A stretch of 64,000 bases of DNA, from assembly GCF_963583255.1 (NCBI RefSeq), contig NC_084804.1, positions 16,372,723 through 16,436,722 of the forward strand, given 5' to 3'. The DNA comes from Pyrus communis (taxonomy: Eukaryota > Streptophyta > Magnoliopsida > Rosales > Rosaceae). The notes under the pieces are model-generated. The model had not been told where the DNA came from, did not search any database, and saw only the letters and a list, made by a program, of their open reading frames with translations. How positions within the stretch are numbered: position 1 is the first letter of the stretch; each line of letters begins with the position of its first letter. Positions 33,603-45,337 of the stretch are shown piece after piece. Made by a program: the position numbers and the translations under genes.

Positions 33603-35530
33603 GTGTCTCATTCCAACCCTCCTACCAAAGTCTCAGTATCTTCACCAATAGTAGTTGTTCCCGATTATCAAAATGTTATAGTAATTCCCCAACATCACCA
33701 AAATGTGCACTCTATACCTAGTCCTGCACCTGTGCCAAATCCTGCTCTTATGCCAAGTTCAATTCATGTGCTTATATCTGCATCAGATTCTCAGAGTGCA
33801 ACAGAAGAACACCCCATCACTCCATCAACACGGTCCTCATCCTCTCATGTCCTTATGGTTCCTGATTTCCATCCTAAGAGTTTGCAAGTGGTGTTATCCA
33901 TTCCCCCACTTAATTTGCACCCAATGCAAACCAGGTCCAAAAGTGGTATTTCTAAGAAAATTGCATTGTTATTTGCAATTCATGAACATGGTGGTGTTGA
34001 TCTCACTAAGGTTGAACCTGCAACCTACAAATTAGCTTTAAAGTCTTCTGTTTGGACTGCAATTATGAAAGAATAATTGGCAGCACTTTATTCTCAAGGC
34101 ACTTGGTCATTGGTTCCATTTCCTGATAAAAAGAATCTGGTAGGGTGTAAATGGGTTTTTAATATTAAGAAGAATGTAGATGGCACCATTGAGAGATATA
34201 AGGCAAGGTTGGTTGCCAAGGGGTTCAATCAAGAAGAAGGGTGGACTATGGTGAGACTTTTAGCGTAGTTGTTAAACCAACCACAGTGAGATTAGTTCTA
34301 GCCTTAGCTGAAAATTATGGGCGGTCTTTAAGGCAACTAGATGTAAAAAATGTCTTCTTACATGGCATTCTTCATGAAGAGGTTTATATGGCACAACCTC
34401 CAGGTTTTGTTGACAATAAGCATTCAGATTATGTGTGTAGGTTACCAAAATCATTATATGGTCAACAAGCCCATCGGGCATGGAATGATAGGTTCACAAT
34501 ATTCTTTCTTTCATTGGGATTTCAAACGACATATTCTGATACTTCACTGTTTGTTAAAACTATTAGCTAGTCAATTGTGATTCTTCTTTTGTATGTTGAT
34601 GATATAATCATCACTGGAAGTAATGATGCTGCAATTTCTAAGGTCTTCACTGCTCTCACATAGGAATTTGACATCAAAGATTTATGCTTGTTACACTATT
34701 TCTTGGGAATTCAGATTGTTCACAAAACAAATGGTATTTTTCTATCTCAGAACAAATATGTCACTGAGTTTCTTACAAAGTTTGAGATGTTATCTACTAA
34801 GCCTTGTGCTACACCTTGTTTACCATATAATAGATTGTTAAAGGATGATGGGGTACCTTTTAATAATCCAGCACTATATCGAAGTCTGGTTGGGGCACTG
34901 CAATATCTCACCTTTACCCGGCCTGATATCGTTTTTGCAGTTCATCAGGTGTATCAATTCATGTAGTCTCCCATGGAATCTCATTATATTGCAATGAAAC
35001 GCATTCTTAGGTATCTCAAAAGGACTCAGGGTTGTGGTATTCATTATGTTAAAGAGGATTTAGATCTCAGAGCCTTTAGTGATGTTGATTGGGCTGGTGA
35101 CCCTAATGATCGAAGATCAACATTGGGATGTTTTTAGGCTCTAATCTGATTTCGTGATCCTCCAAGAAACAACAAACTGTTTCTAGGTCTTCTACAGAGG
35201 CATAGTATCAAGCTTTGTCTTTTACTATTGTTGAGCTCGATTGGATTAAACATCTTCTCAAATTTAAGCAAAATCCAGTTTTTTAACCACCAACACTTTT
35301 CTGTGATAATATGTCAGCTATTGCTCTCACTTGTAATTTGATTCTGCATCAAAGAACAAAGCATATAGAGATTGTTGCTCACTTTGTTCATGAGAGGATA
35401 GCTAAGAAACTTCTGCAAGTTTAAGTTATTACTTCTAATGACCAGTTTGTTGATATTTTGACCAATGGTCTTTTTGCATCATTGTTCCAGAAGCATTGTT
35501 TCAATCACAAGCTTCAGTTTTCAACTACTG
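33603..35530 (+). pseudogene. Copia 2 linker, reverse transcriptase and RNase H (broken)
   Basis: A Pro/Ser-rich linker (33603-34076) leads into [26 protein letters not shown], a frame change near 34240, QLDVKNVFLHG and the active site YVDD at 34592-34603. Then come YFLGIQI, YRSLVGALQYLTFTRPD and RNase H (FSDVDWAGDPNDRRST). Stops occur near 34074, 34568, 34661 and 34963 and repeatedly after 35130. Most in-frame ones can be read as CAG or CAA changed to TAG or TAA. Confidence 0.9.
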
Positions 35531-35531
35531 A

Positions 35532-35543
35532 GCTTGAGGGGGA
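35532..35543 (+). other. Polypurine tract of Copia element 2
   Basis: gcttgaggggga sits immediately before the 3' LTR, the standard position for plus-strand priming. Confidence 0.8.
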
Positions 35544-35803
35544 TGTTAGGAGTATTGGATCAATGTCTGAGAGATTGCCTCTTGTCAATAGATTACATAG
35601 GCAGTTACAAAGATAACTTATCTTGTAAGCTGTTATAGTTGTTAAGATTTACACTTGTATAAAAAACTAAGTTTGTAAGAAGGAAGTCAGTTAGTGTGAA
35701 TGAAATATTTATTTCTTCCTCTCTAAGAAATCTCAAGAATCTCTCTCTCTTTCTGTGATCATCTTTCTCTTTGAGGTTATAGATTGATGTAGGTTGGTTT
35801 ACA
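35544..35803 (+). repeat. 3' LTR of Copia element 2
   Basis: 260 bp, about 90% identical by eye to 29874-30128, with a 5-bp insertion in the ctctct run. Confidence 0.95.
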
Positions 35804-35808
35804 TAAAT

Positions 35809-37262
35809 TACAATTTTCTTCATATAAAAAGTAAAAATGTTAAGACTATGAAATGTGATTCTTGTGTCCATGATTAAGGAATTTGCATGTGATTAAATTT
35901 TGAAGTTGAACTACACATATGTTTAGTTTTGATAGTTGCTTTTGTTTGATTTATCAATTCGATTGACATAAACAAAGAGGGGTGTTTAATTTTATGGTAG
36001 AACTTTTCATTGTTTAATAACATTAAAGCATGTTAACACCACATGTTGAGCCTAACGCCTCACACACTCTAATGTCACTCAATATGTATTGTTCACATGT
36101 CAGACTACTCCCCCAGTACTCCAATATTAGAATATGTTAACCCCCACGTGTTGGATTTAACGCAGCACACCACTTCAAAAAAAAAAAACAAAAAAAAAAC
36201 TTATATGTGATTATAAAAGATGTGAATGCAGTATATCAACTGTGAATGCAATATGGAACCTTGGACTACTCCTTAATTAAGGAACCTTAACTTATAAAAA
36301 AAAAAAAATAATAATAAAAAAAAATAATAATAATAAAAAATAAAAAAAAACAATCCTACTTTTTCCAAGTAAAAAAGTGAATGCAGTATATCAAGCAAGG
36401 AAAGAAAAAGAATCATTAATATATTGGATTGCAACATTCAATTTCATATCTGTCTTCCAATTTCAAAACAGCTATCATCCAAACCCAAAAGAAAAAAATA
36501 ATTAGAAAGACATCCATTGGAAGCTTCACGGTGGTTGTATGTCAGATGCTTTTTAAGAAAAATCCAAAAATTAACACTCATTAGGAAGAATAAGAATAAA
36601 GTTAATTAGAATGTCCCGTAAGCATAGGGAATTATTTGTTTCCGCGTAAAATCCAGTCAAAAAAATCTCCTAATTAACTTGTTCCCATAAATTAATTTCC
36701 CCACCACTTATTTCCTTTTCCTTGCGCCCACCAACAACACACACACCCTTTTTCTCTTTGGTAGACCAGAAATTTTTCAGCACATGAAAATGCCGTGTGT
36801 CGCGTCAGAATTCACGGGCTTTCCCGCTCATTCCAGCCGTGCAGATTGCACAAGAGGAAAAACTTTTACGCGGTTAAGGCGCGGCGCCACCCAAGTCCCA
36901 ACTAGACATGGGCAATACAGTCAATTCACCAACCCAAATATGCAAATTTTCATACGTGTTGCAGCCCCATTGGTCCACATCGTTATTTGCCATGTGGGCC
37001 CTCCACCGCTATGAGTGTGTATTGTATTGCTTTCTACTGTAGCAGACTGAAAATGACAAATTATATGGCCACTCGTTTAGGTTTTGGACCTTGGCTTGCT
37101 TGCTTGCTCTTTAAATAAGTCGTAGACTGTTACCTCTTGCCATATTGAAGTGTTTTCTTCTGTAACCTTCTCTGTAATTGCACTGAGCTCTCGAGCACTC
37201 ATCTTCTCCCCCCGTTGTTTCTTCTTCGATTTCTCTTTTCGATCACCACCACCTTCTCCCAA
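35809..37262. other. Intergenic and promoter region of the SKU5-similar gene
   Basis: AT-rich sequence with A-rich low-complexity tracts at 36179-36200 and 36296-36350. Near 37108-37117 ctttaaataag may serve as a TATA element, followed by a CT-rich leader just before the ATG at 37263. No other gene is seen. Confidence 0.45.
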
Positions 37263-40200
37263 ATGCTGCTCAAGTTTCTAGCTGCTGTTGTTTTGGTTCT
37301 GGGTCTTGTCAGTGCCGAGGACCCTTACCGATACTTCGACTGGAACGTAACATATGGTGACATATATCCCCTCGGTGGTGCTCGTCAACAGGTTTTCAAA
37401 ACATTTATTCTCTGATCAGCTGTGATCATGATCCTCGATCATGTCTTTCAACTTGATAAAATGTTTATGTTTTTATATGACTAATTGTTGTATAAACTTC
37501 AAATTTTTGTTGCAGGGAATTCTTATTAATGGTCAGTTTCCGGGGCCGGAAATCTATTCTGTAACCAATGACAACCTCATTATCAACGTCCACAACAGCT
37601 TGCCGGAGCCTTTCCTTATTTCATGGTCCGATTATTTTCTTCCAGCTCTTTACCGTACATTTTCTTTTCTATTTTTCATTTTTTCCCGGCCACCATTGCC
37701 ATCATTTTTTTTGGTCGGATATTTTGTCATCTTTTTTCTTTAAATTCATTGGTAGCTAGAAAAGTATTTTTTTAAAAATGGGATTAAAGGATGTTTTCAA
37801 GAGTACTCTATTTTCAATCACTTTCATGGAAACTAAATCTTCTAGTTCGAGCAATTGATAAATTTGATATATTAAATTATGAAATCGCAAGAATATTTAT
37901 TCTCTAATTAGTACAGGATATATAGTCTAATTTTCTTCCCAAAATATAATATTACACTACTATTTTTTGTTTTTGTTTTAATTTTAATTTTCAGAATATA
38001 ATCACAAGATAGTGAGATAAGAGTCTAAACAATAAACATGCACATGAACATAAGTCGCGATCATTTTAATGCCCAGAATTTATTTTGTCAAATCGCCAGC
38101 TTTTTATTCAAAAGTCCAAACAATGTGTGGTAGATATTTTTTTTTTTTTTTTTTCAAATACATAAATCTATCCATAGGTTTTTCTACATTTTTCTTTAAT
38201 TGGTTTGGGTTTTATACGACTATATATGTCACGTAAGATTAATTGTCACGTAATCTTGCATGTGGGTGGACAATGACAAGTCACAACATGACATGCATAT
38301 TTTATAATCAATATTACACGGGGTTTGTTGCTGGCATTTGCAATTTGACATCTATAGCCGTTAGCCACACGCATTTATTTAATTTTGGTCAAGAAAACCA
38401 AACTCATAAGGAAACTTTTATTGACTATTTCCAAATTCTCTCCACTTTGTGATTAGACGGTACTCAATTCCCTCTTGTCTAGCCTATGTTGGGAGTTCTT
38501 TAATTGATTGTAGATGGAATTTCAGTTGTTGACGTAGCAATATTAAGTTTAGTCGTTCATGCGCGCATATAAATTGATCTAAGCTTACACGAATTTTAGT
38601 TGTAGATACATATAGGGTTTACAATGCATTAACGATCAGATCAAGATTCATGATTGGTCGTAAAATGAGTTAAGTAATTGCTAGACTTTTGAAGTAAAAC
38701 AATTTCGATTTGAAACTTAATCGGTAAATGGGGAATTTGAAACAGGAATGGAGTGCAACAAAGGAGAAACTCATACCAAGATGGAGTGTATGGAACCACA
38801 TGCCCAATCCCACCAGGCAAGAACTTCACCTTCACACTACAAGTGAAGGACCAAATTGGAAGCTTTTACTACTTCCCATCTCTTGCCTTCCAGAAAGCTG
38901 CCGGTGGCTTTGGAGCCATTAAAATCCTCAGCAGGCCCAGAATCCCAGTCCCATTCCCAGAACCAGCTGGGGATTACTCCATTCTGATTGGAGATTGGTA
39001 CAAAACTGATCACAAGGTAATGAAGACTCAAATTTATAACGTCTTTCAATACTGAGAATATAAATACTACTAAACTAAGAGCAAGTTGGTATTTCCGTAT
39101 ATGGTTAGGTGAAACTGTGGTTTATTGAAATTTTTTACCCTAATATTGCAGGTATTAAAGGCCATTCTAGATCGTGGTCACAGGCTTCCCTTCCCAGATG
39201 GTGTTCTAATCAATGGACGTGGACCAAGTGGTACAACTTTCACATTTGAACAAGGTAAATTTTTGCTACACCCTCTAAACTCTTACAGTCCATTGTTTTT
39301 TTTTTTAATGTTTTACTGCTTTACATTTTTCCATTTTTTAAGCTTTTTTTTTTTTTTTTGTCTATTTTCTTACAGGTAAAACCTACAGGCTTAGAATATC
39401 AAATGTTGGGCTCCAGAACTCTCTGAACTTCAGAATCCAGGGACACACATTGAAGCTGGTTGAGGTTGAAGGAACGCACACTCTCCAGACCACTTACGAG
39501 TCACTTGATATCCACGTGGGACAGTCCTACTCTGTGCTCGTCACAGCAGATCAGGCCCCTCAGGACTACTACATTGTTGTGTCAACTCGTTTCACCAGCA
39601 AGGTCCTCACCAGCACTGCAATTTTTCACTACGGTAACTCCGCCCGTCAAGTTTCCGGCCCAATTCCTGGTGGCCCCACCCAAACTGGCTGGTCTCTTAG
39701 CCAGGCCCGCTCCATTAGGTATGTGACTTTTACCATATCTAGCTCATTACTAGGTTGAATCCATTTATATAAGTGAATCTCGTCTCTATTAGTCATGTAG
39801 TATAATAATCTATACGATAGTATCAATTGAAAAGCTCTCACCAGTCTCGCACCATTAGGTAGCATCTAATCCACTTTATACACTTGGGTTTGACAAGACA
39901 TCCAATTTACCATCTTCCGTTCTACTAGAGATGTGCATTAAGCAGACAATCTATAGTATTGGATCAATGAAATGCGTCATTTAATTAAAAGGATTCCGAG
40001 TCCGGATCCATGCTTCATTTGTAGTTGTTGTGCCCCTATCTAACATCTATATTTTGGACATTTTTCAGGACTAATTTGACAGCAAGTGGACCAAGACCAA
40101 ACCCACAAGGCTCCTACCACTATGGTCTTGTGAATGTGAGCAGAACAATCATGCTACAGAGCTCAGCAGCTCAAGTAAGTGGGAAGCAAAGATATGCAGT

Positions 40201-40456
40201 GAACAGTGTATCTTTCATCCCTGCTGACACACCATTGAAGCTTGCGGATTACTTCAAGATTGATGGAGTTTTTAAGGTTGGAAGCATCTCAGATTATCCC
40301 ACTCACCAAAACATGTACCTTGACACTTCAGTCATGGGTGCTGATTTTAGGGCTTTTGTTGAGATTGTGTTTGAGAACAAGGAAAACATTGTGCAAAGTT
40401 TTCACTTGGATGGTTACTCCTTCTGGGTTGTTGGGTAAGTAAACAGTAATAATAAT

Positions 40457-40506
<50 letters not shown>

Positions 40507-41136
40507 GCATAATTCAATGAGTTTAAAGATGGTAAATTTGATTAGTAATTCTCACATTTTTTTTACTTGAATTTCAGAATGGATGGAGGTAAATGGACAC
40601 CAGCTAGTCGGAACGAATACAACCTTAGAGATGCAGTTTCAAGAAGTACCACACAGGTTAGTTGCCCTAATGATGCTAAAAATTGGTTCAACGATATACA
40701 AAAAGTGAGAAGGGTGAACAATAAGAGTGAATCGTATTAAATTCCGGCTATACTCTTCAAATATTTAAATGTGGTATAATCAAGGTAGGAAGTAGAGCAT
40801 GAACATAACCCTATCATATAACAATATAATCTTCATTTGTATTTTGAAGCATATATTATATATAACCGGCACATACAATAATTCGTGTTACACGTGATTA
40901 AAGTTTTGGTTTTGATTATGTGACAGGTGTATCCAAAGTCATGGACTGCAATATACATTGCTTTGGACAATGTTGGTATGTGGAATGTGAGGAGTGAGTT
41001 TTGGGCGAGGCAATACCTTGGACAACAATTTTACCTACGAGTTTACTCGCCTGTGGAGTCAACTAGGGATGAGTACCCAATTCCCAGAAATGCCCTTCTT
41101 TGTGGTAGGGCTGCTGGCAGAACAACCAGACCTTAA
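37263..41136 (+). CDS. SKU5-similar (SKS) multicopper-oxidase-like secreted protein, 8 exons
   Basis: Exons: 37263-37391, 37516-37625, 38746-39016, 39152-39254, 39376-39718, 40069-40434, 40578-40656 and 40927-41136. All introns are GT-AG and the phases join into 536 residues, the usual SKS length. Residues 1-18 are a signal peptide. Then come the three cupredoxin-like domains of the ascorbate-oxidase family (INGQFPGPEI, YFPSLAFQKAAGGFGAI, FHLDGYSFWVVG, LDNVGMWNVRSEFW). Positions that are His in true oxidases (WHG, HLHGH, HCH) are Asn, Asp or other residues here (WNG, HLDGY, MWNVR). Like SKU5 relatives it therefore probably lacks most copper ligands and oxidase activity. The C-terminus (CGRAAGRTTRP) has no GPI-type hydrophobic tail, so a soluble apoplastic protein is inferred. 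It most resembles the SKS5/SKS6 subgroup from memory. Exact role is unproven; relatives affect wall expansion and directional growth. Confidence 0.9.
40461..40504. repeat. (AT)n microsatellite in SKS intron 6
   Basis: About 22 AT repeats preceded by (TAA)n, 25 bp past the splice donor of exon 6. Confidence 0.95.
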
Positions 41137-41953
41137 TCAACAAGCTGCTGAGGATGATTATACACAAAATTGATTAACCATTACAATTATATAAATTAAT
41201 CACATTCTTTTGCTACAGAAATTGTAACATTTATACTTTGGCAATAAAAATGAAGCTTTCAGTTAATTCTTTGGCATGTAATTAATCTGTGCTTCATGTA
41301 TTAAAAGCCAAGTGGAACAAACATATTGTAGTTTATTTATCATTATTAAAGAAGAAAAATAAAGAAATTTGATTGCAAATTGGTGAGGACAAATAAACAG
41401 GCCACTGTCCTCCTTGATTGTGTCAGACAACTATGGACTTAAGTATCATGTGTTTACAAAGTAATCACTAATAAAACAACCAAATTCGTTTAGTACTATG
41501 CGTTTACAAAGTGATTAGTAATTAAACATTAACTTGTAAAACCCTAATCTATTTTATAATGTGGGTCTCGCTTTTATTAAAGATATGTTGCATATGATTG
41601 TGTCTCAAAGCGTTGAGTTAGTAACTATTACTACTTAAACAAAATCGAACACGTGAGAGAAATGTAGTGCACCATAGTTCTTATCATCATATTTAACATT
41701 AAGTTCATGATTATTAAATACTTAACGAAGCAATTAAATATTTGGCCAATGCTCAAACCGGCCATAGGTAAACACAGTATGACAACTCCAAAGCATTTGC
41801 ATGCATATTCTAAAGCATTTTCATGCATATAAATTCCCCTTTCGATCTTAATTGATTGGAAAGGGAAAGTGAAGCTTTCACTAACATTAAATTTTTTGGG
41901 TACACACTGTTTGATTAACTTAATTATTTCTTTTAGTTATATCTAAATCTCTC
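41137..41953. other. SKS 3' flank and promoter of GDSL gene 1; start of duplicated block
   Basis: The stretch 41220-41470 (gcaataaaaatgaagctttc, ggaacaaacatattgta, gaggacaaataaacaggcca) is repeated in diverged form at 44580-44790 upstream of the second GDSL gene. It marks the left end of a segmental duplication. Confidence 0.7.
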
Positions 41954-43617
41954 ATGGCAAACAAATCATGGGTTGTTGTTTCTCTGGTCCTCTGTGTGGC
42001 TGTAGCTGTTGTTAGTTCATCAGACCCAGGTGCGCCACTAATCTTCGTACTAGGTGACTCAACGGCCGACGTTGGAACCAATAACTTCTTGCCCACCAGC
42101 ACGGCTAGGGCTAACTTTCCACACAATGGCATTGACTTTCCTTCCTCAAAACCCACTGGAAGGTTCAGCAATGGCCTCAATAGTGCTGATTTTCTCGGTT
42201 AGTATATACAGTTATTCTCTAGACAGAACGTCTATGTCTGTATCTTTATCGAATGATATGTCAATAATAAAATGAACCCTAAACCCTGCATGGATTATTA
42301 AGCTTAACTTAACCCATTGTTTTTCTTGTGGTGATCATAGCTCAGATACTCGGTCTCAGGAGAAGTCCGCCACCTTTTCTTTCTCTTAAAGTTAAATCTC
42401 TTCGCAAGAAGAGGTTTAGTGGAGTTAACTTTGCTTCTGGAGGGTCAGGCCTTCTTGACATAACTGGAAAAACATCGGTGCATTATTCAGAAAATTGTTA
42501 TCTTCGTAAGCATGAGATGTTGGAAAAGAAACATTTTTTTACAGTTTTCTCATTTTCTTGTTTCAGCTGAGTCTAATGAAGTTTGGAACACCAGAGAAAA
42601 CTCCGCTTGCTGCCCCATCCATCAATCAAAAAAATGTTGTGTCATTAACAGAGCAGATACAACAATTTGCTACCGTCAAGAGAAATCTTACCGCCATAAA
42701 AGGGAGGAGGAAAGTAACTAAGAAGTCTTTGTTCTTCATCAGCATTGGTAGCAATGACCTTTTCGAATATTACCACTCAAACAGTTCCATTCCAAAGGAA
42801 GAATTCTTAACTTCTTTATTACTTGCTTATGAAAACCACTTGAAGGTGATACTTTTCTCTATGTTTAGCACTACCCTAAGCCCCTTATGCACAAGTTTCA
42901 TAGTTTAGCTGAGCCCTGTATTGAAATTGCAGAATTTAATTGATCTTGGAGCGAGGAAGTTTGGCATCATTAGCGTTGCCCCGATTGGATGCTGCCCGTC
43001 TCAAAGGATTCACAACACTGCCAGCGGATGTTTGGAGGATTTGAACGATCTTGCAGTAGCTTTCCATGGAAGGTTGGATGCCTTAATGTTCAAGCTGAGC
43101 TCAGAATGTAAGGACATCAAGTATGCACTTGGGAATGCATTTGAGATGACAATAAATGTCATTCAGAATCCTCTTCCATTTAGTAAGTCAATACTCTGTC
43201 AGTTCAGTAATTTCTCATTTTGTACATTTTCTTAAGGCCCGTTTAATAACTATTTCGTTTTCTGTTTTCATTTTGTACCTTCTAAAAATAGTTATTACCA
43301 ACCAACTTCCAAACAGTTAGCAAACGAGACCCTGCAGCTAGGAGTTGAAGGAAAACGCACAATCTAATTACCATCAAATTCCTCTTTATTTTTCAGATTT
43401 TACACAAGTGGATGCTGCATGTTGCGGAGCTGGGAAGCTCAACGGTGAATCCTTCTGCAGTCCATATGCCAATCTTTGTTTGAATCGCGACAATTACTTG
43501 TTCTGGGATCTATATCATCCAACACAGGCTGCTTCTAAGTTAGCAGCTGTGACCCTCTTCAATGGTGGACCACAATTCGTAACCCCAATAAATTTTGCTC
43601 AGTTGGCCATGGCTTAA
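41954..43617 (+). CDS. GDSL esterase/lipase 1, 5 exons
   Basis: Exons: 41954-42197, 42341-42477, 42567-42845, 42933-43182 and 43397-43617, giving 376 residues, typical for plant GDSL lipases. Signal peptide about 1-23. SGNH-hydrolase blocks: block I FVLGDSTADVG with nucleophile Ser36 (reads GDST, not GDSL), block II GVNFASGGSG with Gly near 109-116, block III IGSND with Asn190, and block V DLYHPT with Asp341 and His344. The catalytic set is complete, so an active secreted esterase or lipase is expected; the substrate is unknown. The donor of intron 2 differs from the paralogue: TCG|GTGCAT is used here, one codon earlier than TCAGTG|GTACGC in gene 2, because the old GT is mutated. The frame is kept. 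This is the upstream member of a tandem pair. Confidence 0.88.
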
Positions 43618-44039
43618 TGGTACAGAGTAACCATTTTGAAGTGATAACTGTATCCATGAGAAGAAAACAATTGGAATTAAATTGACAAGTTACGTAAGCA
43701 GATTTTTAAATTTTCTGCTTCTTCAAACTCCAATCTGTAATGAACATGTTTTTATTTGCAGGAATCATATGACATGATCAATGAATTTCTAATTAAGAAT
43801 ACAATTTCTTGTATACAAGAAGTGAAAATAAACATTAAAATATTTGATATTTGGCTTCATTCGGTGAGTCATGCCAGTTAATTAGAACAATTAATTGGGC
43901 ACAAAAAAGTTTCAAGAAACATTGGAAAACTTGTATACAACTATCAATGAAACAAATTCTTAACCTAAAATCTGAAAGTTGCCTGCAAAGTAAATGTTTT
44001 GAGTTTCTCACGCATCGTGTTGATAACTTGGTACACAAG

Positions 44040-44440
44040 TTATCTTCTCAGAATTAAAGTATTGAATACCAGATTAGGTGTTTTCTTCTTCTTTTTTTTT
44101 TCCTTCATGAAGGAGTAGAAAACAAGGGTCAGTGTTTTCGTAGTTGGCCTTCTAGCTATACGATGAATGCATAGGCAGAGGCGTGCAGTTTTCATCAATA
44201 TTTTGCGGATCTCCTGGTGAGATTGGATCGCCTCTTTCCCAGTGACAAGTTATAGAAGCACTACTCCATAGGAGTAGATATCCATCTTTCCATCAACCTT
44301 GCCAGTTGCCATACCACGTGTACTCCAGGCTAATTATCTATACGTCCCAACAACATCGGATGGTGTCTTTTGTGTTTGCTGAGATTGCTGAAGCATCATT
44401 GCTGCTTCAAAATCAGACAACTTGGATTGAAAGTTAAGGT
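44040..44440 (-). pseudogene. Degraded 3' fragment of the USP/RLCK kinase gene
   Basis: The sequence matches the minus-strand kinase gene around 47750-48290 (exons 3-4 and adjacent intron). Shared phrases include ggccttctag, ggcagaggcgtgc, tctcctggtgag, cgtcccaacaacat and tttgtgtttgct. It has indels and stops, so no frame survives. It lies between the GDSL genes and is the right end of the left duplication copy. Confidence 0.85.
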
Positions 44441-45337
44441 AAATCACTGGTAATGGAAACTTCGATTTTTTTTTTTTTTTTTTTTTTGTGTGCAAGTAGA
44501 TTCATACGTATCAAATTCAAAAGTGGAATTATTGAGCATAAAATTTTCGATTGTCACATTATTATTGTGACATTTATACAGTTTAGCAACAAAATGCAGT
44601 CAGTTATTTTGGCTCATAATCGATTTGTGCTTCGCGTATGAGAAGCCAAGGGAACAAACATATTGTACAACTATCTTATTTTAGAAAGAAAAGGAAGAAG
44701 AAGTTTAATTGCAAATTGGTGTATTTAATTAGCCCAATGAGGACAAATGAACAGGCCACTAAGCTCCTTGTTTGTGTTAGAGAATGTGTTTACAAAGTAT
44801 ATTCCCATAAACAACCAAATTTTGTATAAAACTCGAAACGAATGTACGAAAGAGTTGGAAAGGCGGCAGCAAGTTTAATCAGTTCTACATGAGTCTCACC
44901 TCTATTATAGATGTCACTGCGAGTATTTGTGTTTGAACGCATTGAATCAGTAGCTATTGCTACGTAAGCAAAGTTAGCTAGTGAGGAAAGTGCCAAATCC
45001 CCCTTCAGTTAACCTCTTGTGTTTGTAAGTTCATCATCATCATTATACTTGACAAAGGAAGAAGTTCGTCAACGATCAAACCGGCCATAAATAGGTAATC
45101 ACTATGCAAAACCCCCCTAAATTAACCTCTTGTATTTGTAAGTGCACACTCCGGGACTACAATTCTAAACCATTCCATGCAATATAAATTCCCCATTACC
45201 TAGCTCTTACTTGAAAAAACAACATAAAATTTGTTCTCCTTTGTTGCTCTAGCACTGACGTGGCCTGCGCTTCCCTGGGTCGTCAAGGAAATTCACAGAT
45301 TCCGACTAAACCTTTTCACATTAGATCTTAATCTCCC

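Larger units (their letters stand above)
29874..35803 (+). mobile_element. Ty1/Copia LTR retrotransposon, plus strand, short LTRs, inactivated
   Basis: The LTRs at 29874-30128 and 35544-35803 begin TGTTAGGAG and end TTTACA. The exact 5-bp target duplication taaat lies at 29869-29873 and 35804-35808. The primer site TGGTATCATCG follows the left LTR and a purine tract precedes the right one. The internal order gag, protease, integrase, RT, RNase H is Copia. By eye the LTRs differ at about 24 of 255 positions plus a small indel, so the insertion is not recent. Many in-frame stops and an hAT insertion block function. Confidence 0.95.
41200..44450 (+). repeat. Segmental tandem duplication, left copy
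   Basis: This block runs from the SKS 3' flank through GDSL gene 1 to a degraded kinase tail. Its counterpart is 44560-48300 (3' flank copy, GDSL gene 2, functional kinase tail). The gene starts are 3384 bp apart and the flanking markers about 3360 bp apart. The kinase-derived ends are about 3.7 kb apart owing to indels. Confidence 0.8.
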
